Part shown: in pieces, positions 54,907 through 64,000 of the stretch
Layout of the letters: every line of letters starts with the position of its first letter
Numbering within the stretch: position 1 is the first letter of the stretch
From: Poecilobothrus nobilitatus
Lineage: Eukaryota; Arthropoda; Insecta; Diptera; Dolichopodidae
Length of the DNA stretch: 64,000 bases
NCBI GenBank assembly: GCA_947095535.1
Contig: OX352772.1
Coordinates: 110,799,590-110,863,589 of the forward strand
Direction: 5' to 3'
Translations under genes and position numbers: made by a program
Notes under the pieces: generated by a model
The model's database searches: none
What the model was told of the DNA's origin: nothing
The model's input: the letters and a program-made list of their open reading frames with translations, nothing else

Positions 54907-55625
54907 CTAATTTACTACTTCTTTCTTAGTTGCGTTATTGATAATTAACTTATTTCTTCGTTTGATTAAAGTTAATGCGATCAAAATAAATAGTACTGTC
55001 ATGATGATTGTAGTAAACCTGATGTTGATGTATTGGTCCATTTGTCTGTCATCGTTCACTAAATCGATTACTTTTGTTTTATTGTTATTGATTTCTTTTA
55101 ATAATTCTAGAGATAAATGTTCTTGTAATTTATCAATATAGTTGAATTTGTTTGTAGAATGGCAGGAAATGGTTTCACTTTGATGATTTTTTCTAATTTG
55201 AATTTTTGCTTATCAACTTCAATTGTAAAATTATGGAATATTAACAAAAATGTACCATTAATGCTTTGTTTATTGCCATCGATATTAATTTCCGTTATAT
55301 TAATTAAGTAATAAAGTTCCAGATGATATTTCTTCGATTGCTGGAATATATTGATTGTTGGTAACTTTGCACATTGAGCTTTCATCTTTTAGCAAATTAG
55401 GAATACAAGTTGAATTTTTTAAATTTACAATATTTTTTTCATTACAAAGAGTTATAGAATTAATATTTTTACATTCATTTATAATTCCAAATACTCTTTT
55501 CTGATTAACTAGAATTTTATTAAAATTGGTTTGTGTTTCTTTTATATTATTTCTTTTTACAGGTTTAATTAAAATTTCATCAAAAATTTCAAATTTAGTT
55601 ATAGGTATTTCAACAATATAGAATA
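54907..55625 (-). pseudogene. Errantivirus-type env, C-terminal third
   Basis: The minus-strand frame begins FYIVEIPITKFEIFDE at about 55625 and includes TCIPNLLKDESSMC, IPAIEEISSGTLLL and INGTFLLIFHN. A frame change lies near 55310 and another near 55165. It ends with a membrane anchor (FTTIIMTVLFILIALTLI), a basic tail and a stop at 54907. Conserved cysteines and the late membrane anchor fit the F-type glycoprotein of insect errantiviruses. The upstream parts of the same gene are at 57233-57353 and 58925-59250, separated by two DINE-1-like insertions. Confidence 0.65.
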
Positions 55626-55671
55626 ATCAAATAATTATATTATTTCTGATATTATTTTAATATTATAATAT

Positions 55672-57232
55672 TAAAATAACTCAAAAACTAATAAAGCTAT
55701 CTTGATAAAATTTATATAGTAGGTTACTAATTATGAAAGGAAGGCTAAGTTCGAATCTGGAAAAAATCGGTCCATGGGTTCGGATACTGGAAGCTTCCGA
55801 ACGAGCACCAGAGCAAATGAGATTATCTCCAAAACCAACTAAGATATAACCTTTAAATTTGGCAGAGTGGTGTTCTTTCATGTTTTATTTAATTCTCTGA
55901 AATTTGAGAGGGTTTGGTCCATGGGGTTGGATTTTGGAAGCTTCCGAACGAGCAAAAGAGCAAACGATATTATCTCCAAAATCGACAAAGATAGAACCTT
56001 TAAATTTTGTACAATGATGTTATTTCCCGTTCGATTTATGTCTCTGAAATTTAGGAGAATTTAGTCCATGGGTTTGGATTTTGGAAGCTTCCGAACGAGC
56101 ACCAGAGCAAATGAGATTATCTCCAAAACCAACTAAGATATAACCTTTAAATTTGGCAGAGTGGTGTTCTTTCATGTTTTATTTAAGTCTCCGAAATTTG
56201 AGAGGATTTGGTTCATGGGTTCTTATCTTGGAAGCTTCCGAACGAGCCCCAGAGCAAATGAGATTATCTCCAAAACCAACAAAGATAGAACCTTTAAATT
56301 TTTTACAATGATGTTCCTTCCCGTTTGATTTATGTCTCTGAAATTTAAGGGGAAATGGTCCATGGGTTTGGATTTTGGAAGCTTCCGAACGAGCCTCAGA
56401 GCAAATGAGATTATCTCCAAAAACAACAAAGATATAATTTTTAAATTCGGCAGAATGGTGTTCTTTCATGTTTGATTTAGGTCTCCGAAATTTGAGAGGA
56501 TTTGGTCCTTGGGTTCGGATTTTGGATGCTTCCGAACGAGCCTCAGAGCAAATGATATTATCTCCAAAAGCAGCAAAGGTATAACCTTTAAATTAGGAAG
56601 AACGGTGTTCCTTCATGTTTGATTTATGTTTCTGAAATTTGTGAGAATTTGGTCAATGGGTTCAAATCTTGGAAGCTTCCGGACGAGCCCTAGAGCAAAC
56701 GAGTATATCTCCACAACCAACAAACTTAGAACTTTTATTTTTAGTACAAAGTGGTTCTGTTATGTTTCCTTTTCTGTAAAATTGGAAACTGACATTTGAA
56801 AGAATTTGAACCATGGATTCGTATTTTGGAAACTTCCGGACGAGCACAAGAGCAACGAGCATATCTTTAAACCCAACAAAAGTAGAACCTTTAAATTTAG
56901 TACAATGGTGTTCTGGCATGTTTTCTTTATGTCCCTGAAATGGATTCGATGAATTGGAGTGGCAATTCGGGTACCTGACACAAACCTCCCAAGGACTAAC
57001 AATCTTCGAAATTAATAAAGATAGAAACTTAAGATTTTTTACATAGATTTCAAGCATATCCCAAGAGGATGCTTCTTTTAAGTTCCTGAAATTCGAGTTG
57101 AATAAGACAGAAAAGGGAAGAAGTTCTAGCAGCTGCCAAAAAAACTTATGGATTTTTAATTTAATTCGAATTATTCAGGTGTAGGGTATTAATAAGTCGG
57201 TTGCATCGACTTACTGTTACATTTACTTGTTT
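55672..57232 (+). mobile_element. DINE-1/Helentron-like element, family B, 5'-truncated, with ~150-bp tandem repeats
   Basis: The 3' end has the subterminal repeat GTGTAGGGTAT (57179-57189) and hairpin TAAGTCG-gttgcat-CGACTTA (57193-57213), as in the copy at 9832-10884. The core (about 55700-57060) is eight to nine diverged copies of a ~150-bp unit containing 'ttttggaagcttcc(g)aacgagc' and 'gagattatctccaaaac'. The 5' end with ATACCC and (GTCC)n is missing; similarity starts at 'aactcaaaaactaataaagc'. Open frames of 65-131 codons on the minus strand are repeat artefacts. It splits the env gene. Confidence 0.65.
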
Positions 57233-57353
57233 TTATCTAACAAATCAGTAACAGATTTTATTTTAAACTTAGAAAGTAAAATTGAATTTATTACACCTAC
57301 TTTTACGCAATGTACAGAATACTTAATATTTATTACTTCTTCTTTGATTAATT
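57233..57353 (-). pseudogene. Env middle fragment between two insertions
   Basis: Forty codons on the minus strand, including IKEEVINIKYSVHCVKVGVI and SKFKIKSVTDLL. The pattern (a stretch of 'C-V-K-x-G-V-I' before a loop) fits the ectodomain of F-like envelope proteins. It follows in order from 58925-59250 and precedes 54907-55625. Confidence 0.5.
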
Positions 57354-58924
57354 ATACCCGTATGATAGGATCGGGTATAATAAAATTACTCCTCCGTTTG
57401 TAACACCTCGAAATAAGAGAGCTAGATATACCTTCAGAGGTATGGATCGGATCAGGAAAAAATTCTAAGACTTTTGAGCCATGTCCGTCCGTCCGTCCGT
57501 CCGTCAGCTCGCTAACTCAAAAACTAAGAAAGCTAGAATCTTGAAATTTACACAAATATTCTGGGAGTAATTTGTAGGTTCCCTATTTTTTTTGGTTGAG
57601 TTTGGACCAAGCCTTAGGGTAGCTCTCAAACACCTAACTTTTAGATCCCCACATTTTTTTTGAAATAGAGCTATGAAATTTTAACTACTGATAGATCCCA
57701 CAAAAATATTAATTTTATTTTGAATAACTTTTTTTTCTAGCCCCACCCGTTACGGAGCTACAGCTCTCCAAAGGTTCAAAAAAGCTCTATATTTAAATTG
57801 TTATAGCACAAGTTGTATAAGATATATCTTCATTTTGAAAACGCCAAACGATTACTACTTTTATTAGCTTTAAAAGTATATATACAATAAATATATATTT
57901 GTGGCAAACGGTGTCTTAATTTACCGTTATGTGAAACTCAAATTTTGCAAAATCCTTCAACCCTTCTATCTTCTAAACGGTTTAAGTTGGAAACTTGAAA
58001 ATTTGACAGAAGTTAGATCTTTGAAAATAAGTATGAGCCATTTCAGAAATTTTTTTTGTATCACCCCCCGTTTAGGAGCTGTAAGGGGTCAAAAACTGAA
58101 AATTTCTTATTTTTAAACACCTGTAACTTGAACACCTGTTAAAATTTTTTTGAAGTAATACACAAAAATTAAAGCTTCAACATTATTCTCTTATTTCTGT
58201 TAATAACTTTTTTTAATAATATAGGGTTACTTTATAATTGACGAAAGTGTTACTTGAATTTTTCAAATTTTCAAACATATTTCTTCAACAAATTTTTTGC
58301 ATTTTGTTTTACTCGATAATTTGAAATTGTTGAGGATATAATGAGTAGTACATAAAAATGTAAATAAATAAACAACATAACGGTTGCTTGAAGAATTTTT
58401 ATTTATATGATATTAATATATATACATACTTATATAATATCATGTTTATTTACATATCGTATATGTCACTAGTGAATGAATGATAAGAGTATATATGTAT
58501 ATTATATAGCGCGGTATTTACATACATATATGTATTTTATTGTACTTATAAGAAATTATTCTGTAAATGCAATATTTAAATATAATATAATATAATATTT
58601 AAAATTATATTTATTACTTTGTACTAAGTAAATTTAATATACATTTACCGCTTAGTATTAAATGGTACTATAGAATATTTGAAAAAGTTTTGGATTCATA
58701 ATCGTTATGTGAAAGGTTAGAATCTGCTTTTGAAGAATGTACATATAAACATATAGTTTGAATATATGTACAACCCATAGTTCTAGAAATTATAAAATTC
58801 ACCCAAATTATTTTAAAATACTAAAATATTAAAAAAATAATATTGTGAGCAGAGTGACAGGCTGTGAACATACTAACGGTTCGTACGGGTATCTAAGAGT
58901 TGACAAAGGCAACTGTATTCTCCT
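57354..58924 (+). mobile_element. DINE-1/Helentron-like element, family A, copy 4
   Basis: Starts TATACCCGTATGATAGGATC and has a (GTCC)4 tract at about 57483-57502. It ends with TTCGTACGGGTAT (58879-58891) and the hairpin AGTTGAC-AAA-GGCAACT, then 'gtattctcctcg'. It is full length and lies within the env gene. Confidence 0.75.
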
Positions 58925-59250
58925 CGTTTTAATTTATATTGAATTTGTAGAATTGATTGATCATCAATTATACTTCTATTTTTCATATTTTCTAAAATTT
59001 GGTTAGTAATATTAGCAATTTCATTTATTCTATCAGTATGAATTTTGTTTATAATTTTTTGTTCGTTGTTGTTTTCTAGTAACCCATTTAATTTTTTTTT
59101 ATCATGACGAGGTCCGTATGATGTGGAGTTCCGGCAATCCACTTCCAAGCTGTGCCAAGAAAATTGATAGATCGTTTTTTCCGTTTTATCTCAAATTCAT
59201 CTAACAGTTCTTGAATTTGTTGCCTTTCATGATCCAGATTCTGTTATAAG
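58925..59250 (-). pseudogene. Errantivirus-type env, central part with furin-like site
   Basis: The minus strand, across frame changes, shows ELLDEFEIKRKKRSINFLGT: an R-K-K-R cleavage-type site directly followed by a hydrophobic LGTAWKWIAGTP stretch. LNGLLENNNEQKIINKIH and IANITNQILENM follow. A basic furin-like site before L-G-x-A-W-K-x-I-A-G is characteristic of errantivirus and baculovirus F-type fusion glycoproteins. The frame is interrupted near 59110 and 59220, and ends at the DINE-1-like insertion at 58924. Confidence 0.65.
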
Positions 59251-59604
59251 TCCTGAGTATTCCTTAATATTCTTAACTATATCCGGTAATACATCTATAT
59301 TGGAAAGAGATTCATCTATGCCAAAATTAATTTCTTGATCCGTTTCATTACTTTCTGGTGTTTCATCCACTACCCTATCTATTGGAACTTTTCTGGTTTC
59401 TGTTTGCAAAACAGGATTTTATAAAACATTGGGAATTAGAAGAGTATATTGCTGTGTGTTTTTTCTGTTTTCTGATTGGATAATTTCTAGTATAGTATCT
59501 TTCAGAATTCTAGGCTTGAAAAAAATATTCGGTTCTGACGGTCCATTTGGGGTTGATGCAGCAGCCGGGTTTGTTTCACTAATAGTAGGAAGTGGATCAG
59601 CCAT
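59236..59604 (-). pseudogene. Unassigned retroelement ORF upstream of env
   Basis: The minus-strand frame starts MADPLPTISETNPAAASTPN at 59604 and is interrupted by a stop near 59420. It continues with VPIDRVVDETPESNETDQE to about 59230. It is acidic and Pro/Ser/Asn-rich at the start. It may be a gag-like N-terminus joined to env by deletion, or the env leader region. No capsid motif or zinc knuckle is visible and no pol gene is present in the window, so the assignment is open. Confidence 0.4.
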
Positions 59605-59649
59605 TTTAAAAAATGAATTTAAATTTGGGGAATTTAGGGAAAATTAATT

Positions 59650-59937
59650 CGCAAAACAAAAGGGCAAAACAATAAAATGATAAGTGATTTTTCAGATAAA
59701 AAAAAATAACACCAAATATAATAAAATATAAAAATAGTGTAATTTGTTATAACTTGCTTATTCTTTACAGAAGTTTTATAAATACCAATAAAATTTTCTT
59801 AAAAAATTAAAAAATTTATATATTTTTAAATTGATTTTAAAAAATTTAGAGTAACATAATTTTCAATATAATAAAGTAATATAATTTATCTAATTTTATT
59901 TTTTTTAAATATTTTAATTCTCTTGCTTTTAAATATT
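59650..59937. other. AT-rich spacer with a 23-bp tandem duplication
   Basis: No gene. At 59915-59955 a 23-bp unit containing 'attttaattctcttgctt' occurs twice, immediately at the 3' end of the Penelope-like element. It may mark that element's end or a slippage event there. Confidence 0.5.
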
Positions 59938-62372
59938 TTAATTCTCTTGCTTCACTGTGTCCAAGTTGTAGTTTCTTGTTGTCAAATTAAAAAGTGGTGA
60001 TAAGATGGGTTCTGTGTCAATATTCATTAAACACTTTTTATTTTTGTATTTATTAATAAGGAAAGTTTCCCAAGCGTCTAAATAATTTTTATCGGTTATG
60101 TGTTTAATTAATTTTATATTTTCTATATTTATGTTTAAGTGGTTATTATCTAAGCAATGTTGTGCTACAGCAGATTTGATTGGTTTATTATATTTAATAT
60201 TTGAAATATGTTCCTTAAATCTAGTTAAAATGTTTCTTTTGGTTTGACCAATATACTTTGCATTGCAGTCACCACACGATATTTCGTAAATTCCCGATTT
60301 TAATTTATTTTTCATTTTATCTTTGGTATTACTTAATATGTTCTTTAAATTATTTTCACTGGAAAAGACTAATTCTAAATCATATTTTTTAAAAATTGGT
60401 TTTCATTTATCTGTTAATTTTCTTGCATAACTGAATTTTACTCTCTTTTTTGTGGATGGTTCCGATCTGAAAAAGGTTGTAAGGTTATTTTTTCTAATTT
60501 TATTTGAATGTTTCTCTACGAGATTATCTATTACTTCTTCAGAGAAACCGTTTATATTTGCTATGTTTTTAATGTAATAGTTTTCTTTTTTGAAATTTTC
60601 AATAGACAACGGAATTTTACACATTCTATAAACCATGCTGTGGAACGCTGCCATTTTACGGGAATATGTAGCAAACGAATCATTTGTGATGTATCTCGAA
60701 GTGCTTGTTGGTTTCCTGTAAATGTCGAATTCCAATCTAGATTCTGTTCTGCTTATAAGTACATCTAAAAACGGGAGTTGTGCATTCTCTTCATACTCTA
60801 CTGTAAAATTTATTGTTTGGAATTGTTTGTTTAATGTTTCTAGTAATGGGTTTACTTTTTCTTTTTTTATTACTACGAATACGTCATCAACATAACGAAC
60901 GCAAATTTTTGGTAGTTTTTCTTCCATTTTCAAATTCGTTTCAAACTTTGCCATGAATGTATTAGCGACAAAGCATGATAGAGGATTGCCCATAGCTGTG
61001 CCATGTGATAATTTATAGAAGGCATCCTTAAATTGGAAATAATTATCCTCCATACATATTTTGGTCGCTTCTAATAATATTTCTAATTTTTCTAACGGCA
61101 CATTGGTTTGTGAGAGCCATTCTTCAATACATTTCAAGGCTTCCGGGATTGGTATGTTCGGATATAATGAGACCACATCGAGGGAAACTAATATATCCTC
61201 ATCTTGTAATTTTACGTCTTTCACAATATCTATGAAATGAAATACATTTTGGACATATAGGCCGTCAGGTGGTTTTAATTTTTTGAATTCAATAATAACC
61301 CATTTAACTATTCCGTAACAAGGTGACTGGATATTGGAAATGATTGGTCTCATTTTATTTCCGGGTTTATGAATTTTCCTTAAGCCATATAGCCGTGGTA
61401 TCATTGGATTCGGAATAGATAATTTCCATTTCGGAGTTTCCAAAACATTGTGAATTTTAGATATACATGTGTTGGCCGTTTTTATCATTCGTGGAAGAGA
61501 TTCTTATTTATTTTTATAAAATTAGATTCTTGTATTGTTTTTTCCATATCATTATAATATTGATCTTTATCTAGAATTACCAATGAGTTGCCCTTGTCAG
61601 ATTTAGTGTAAAATACATTTTTATTTTTTAATGATTTTATAGTTTCAAAATTGCTATTATTATATATTATTTTCTTTTTATTATTGTTTATTTCATTTAT
61701 TAAAATTGGTTTAATTTCTTTTCTTATATTGTTCTTAATTAAATCACTTTTATATTTTATTGCAGTTTCGGCATCTATAATTGTTTTATTAACATCTAGT
61801 TTTAGTGGCATAGGTGTAAAATTTAAACCTTTATTCAATAAGTTAAGTTCATCTTCGGAGAAAATTTCATTTGAAAAATTAACATAATTGGGAAGAAATT
61901 TTACTTGCGGTTTTTTTGTACAAAATTGTTTTTGTTTATTTTTTAAAAGTATTGCGAATTTTTTATCTAATGTTTTAATTTTTTCTTTTATAATTTTGGA
62001 CACTCTATTGGAAACTAAATTTAAAAAATTAAGCCAATCGTTGTATTGAAACGAATCGATATATGTTTGTGTTTGAAATGACTTTAATATTTTTAAATGG
62101 AGAGCATATAATTCTAATTCAATATTGCACAATTTAGAATGTAGGTAACTTCTTTCCAAATTTAACCACTTAAACTTACTAAAATTTAAAACTTTTTCAG
62201 TTCTATCATTTAAAATTGGACATTTTATTTTTATAAAATTTGGGAACACTTTATTTTCTTTGCATTTCTTTTTATGCATTCTTTTTTTATTTTTTGAAAA
62301 GGCGTTCAAATTGAGCTTGGTTGCCATATTAATTATAATTTTAATTAGTTGAACTAATTCTGTAAAACTCAT
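59938..62372 (-). pseudogene. Penelope-like retroelement: N-terminal region, reverse transcriptase and GIY-YIG endonuclease
   Basis: Three frames in order on the minus strand. 62372-61485: lysine-rich N-terminal region ending FYTKSDKGNSLVILDKDQYY, the lead-in to the polymerase. 61488-60403: reverse transcriptase with PRLYGLRKIHK, motif A (VSLDVVSLYPNIP), motif B (HGTAMGNPLSCF) and motif C (YVDDVFVV). 60402-59938: GIY-YIG endonuclease (GIYEISCGDCNAKYIGQTKR, RFKEH) with a C-x2-C pair. The first and second frames overlap as ATGA with a frame change; the second and third are in one frame separated by a single TGA at 60403-60405. The usual Penelope product is one RT plus nuclease polypeptide that primes reverse transcription at nicked DNA. 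No catalytic motif is missing. Confidence 0.85.
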
Positions 62373-62945
62373 TTATATAATAATATTTTGAAGAAAAACC
62401 TCTTATCAAAAATACCTTTCACCAGTTTTTTAAATTTTACCAATCTTCTATTAAATAAATTTAAACAATCTTATAAAATTATTTTTTAATTTATTTATTT
62501 ATTTAGGATGCATTTCGATATGATCACATATCATCACAGCCATTCATAACTAATTATAGTTAAAAAATGCATAATCTGTTAAACATGTTATAAAATTAAA
62601 TTCAAATGTTTAAATAACATTTTACAAATTTACAACGAAAGAACTTATAATTTTAATTACATTAATTTAACATTACATATTAATAAAACATTTAAATACA
62701 ATCAATAACATGTATTTAATATGTGTTAAAAAAGAAAAAGAAAAATTATTTATTACAATTAAATTAAAAACTTATTTTGAAAAACAACAACAAAAAAAAA
62801 AAATATTAACATAGAGATTTTTCTAGTATTACATTAAGTATTGTGATTAAATGAGCAAACAAATAACAGATAATGAGAAAAATGAGAAAAAATTTTATTA
62901 TAACTAAAATAAAACGGAAAATTAATATAAAATTGTTCTATTTTT
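62373..62945. other. Spacer between two Penelope-like copies
   Basis: AT-rich, with (TTTA)n at 62488-62505 and a small imperfect hairpin at 62512-62535 ('gatatgatcacatatc'). It should contain the 5' untranslated region of the downstream copy and the 3' end of the upstream copy. No coding frame is present. Confidence 0.45.
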
Positions 62946-64000
62946 TTATTGTTGAATGTTCTTCACTGTGTCCAAGTTGTAGTTTCTTGTTGTCAAATTA
63001 AAAAGTGGTGATAAGATGGGTTCTGTGTCAATATTCATTAAACACTTTTTATTTTTGTATTTATTAATAAGGAAAGTTTCCCAAGCGTCTAAATAATTTT
63101 TATCGGTTATGTGTTTAATTAATTTTAAATTTTCTATATTTATGTTTAAGTGGTTATTATCTAAGCAATGTTGTGCTACAGCAGATTTGATTGGTTTATT
63201 ATATTTAATATTTGAAATATGTTCCTTAAATCTAGTTAAAATGTTTCTTTTGGTTTGACCAATATACTTTGCATTGCAGTCACCACACGATATTTCGTAA
63301 ATTCCCGATTTTAATTCATTTTTCATTTTATCTTTGGTATTACTTAATATGTTCTTTAAATTATTTTCACTGGAAAAGACTAATTCTAAATCATATTTTT
63401 TAAAAATTGGTTTTCATTTATCTGTTAATTTTCTTGCATAACTGAATTTTACTCTCTTTTTTGTGGATGGTTCCGATCTGAAAAAGGTTGTAAGGTTATT
63501 TTTTCTAATTTTATTTGAATGTTTCTCTACGAGATTATCTATTACTTCTTCAGAGAAACCGTTTATATTTGCTATGTTTTTAATGTAATAGTTTTCTTTT
63601 TTGAAATTTTCAATAGACAACGGAATTTTACACATTCTATAAACCATGCTGTGGAACGCTGCCATTTTACGGGAATATGTAGCAAACGAATCATTTGTGA
63701 TGTATCTCGAAGTGCTTGTTGGTTTCCTGTAAATGTCGAATTCCAATCTAGATTCTGTTCTGCTTATAAGTACATCTAAAAACGGGAGTTGTGCATTCTC
63801 TTCATACTCTACTGTAAAATTTATTGTTTGGAATTGTTTGTTTAATGTTTCTAGTAATGGGTTTACTTTTTCTTTTTTTATTACTACGAATACGTCATCA
63901 ACATAACGAACGCAAATTTTTGGTAGTTTTTCTTCCATTTTCAAATTCGTTTCAAACTTTGCCATGAATGTATTAGCGACAAAGCATGATAGAGGATTGC
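62946..64000 (-). pseudogene. Second Penelope-like copy, truncated by the window edge
   Basis: The minus strand matches 59938-60980 almost base for base: part of the reverse transcriptase from MAKFETNLKMEEKLPK with YVDDVFVV, then the TGA at 63414-63416, then the GIY-YIG domain (GIYEISCGDC, YIGQTKR). The last codons differ from the first copy (TVKNIQQ instead of TVKQEN). It lies upstream and in the same direction as the first copy, an arrangement compatible with the tandem (pLTR) organisation of Penelope elements. Its 5' part is outside the window. Confidence 0.8.

Noticed and set aside
55681..57057. Several 65-131-codon frames in the 55.7-57.1 kb region
   Set aside because: They follow the ~150-bp tandem unit of the family B element and show no conserved domain.
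60508..60768. 86-codon plus-strand frame, repeated at 63519-63779
   Set aside because: Shadow of the reverse transcriptase frame; its duplication simply follows the two Penelope copies.
62503..62541. Hammerhead-like arrangement (TGATGA, hairpin, GAAA) on the minus strand upstream of the Penelope ORF
   Set aside because: The first core base would be G instead of C, two unpaired bases lie between stem II and GAAA, and stem I cannot form more than two pairs. Position is suggestive, but the core is not met.

Overview
The window is about 75% AT eukaryotic DNA built almost entirely of transposable elements, many nested in one another. I recognise no host gene. DINE-1/Helentron-like elements with (GTCC)n tracts, TACATA microsatellites, a DD41D mariner, an errantivirus-type env gene, a P-like transposon and a tRNA-derived SINE point to an insect, most likely a fly (Diptera). 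The species is inference. Nearly every coding region is broken, as expected of heterochromatin or another transposon-rich locus.

Layout. 1-4.3 kb: AT-rich degenerate repeats and two MITE-like elements. 4.3-10.9 kb: two family A DINE-1-like elements, a foldback element, a family C fragment and a family B DINE-1-like element. 10.9-18.66 kb: an inverted structure made of decayed protein-primed DNA polymerase B (PolB) copies, bounded on both sides by a Penelope-like tail that carries a hammerhead-ribozyme-like motif. 18.66-22.88 kb: a P-superfamily transposon with a 7-bp target duplication. 22.9-31.9 kb: GIY-YIG remnant, a conserved 0.5-kb module, another family A element, a ~160/325-bp satellite, LTR and env fragments, and a SINE dimer. 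30.2-36.5 kb: a second PolB/Penelope palindrome. 37.1-50.9 kb: a mariner inserted in the satellite and itself split by a 12.5-kb Polinton/Maverick. 50.9-59.6 kb: more satellite, then an errantivirus-type LTR and an env gene cut by two DINE-1-like insertions. 59.9-64 kb: two Penelope-like retroelements in the same orientation, the second cut by the window edge.

The Polinton (37493-49983) has ~410-bp inverted repeats, a chromodomain integrase, an adenain-like protease, minor and major capsid genes, a protein-primed PolB and several unassigned ORFs. No packaging ATPase was found. Integrase, PolB, the capsid-associated ORF and the protease carry frameshifts, stops or a changed active-site residue, and the major capsid gene has a large internal deletion. 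This is a fossil virus-like element.

The order of insertion can be read from target duplications. The satellite received the mariner (TA duplication), then the mariner received the Polinton (6-bp duplication). The P-like element and the SINE dimer also have their empty target sites elsewhere in this window. The multi-copy PolB fragments share the same frameshifts and stop, so they were multiplied after the gene had died, mostly as palindromes joined to the ribozyme-bearing Penelope tail. That composite and its amplification are the most unusual feature here.
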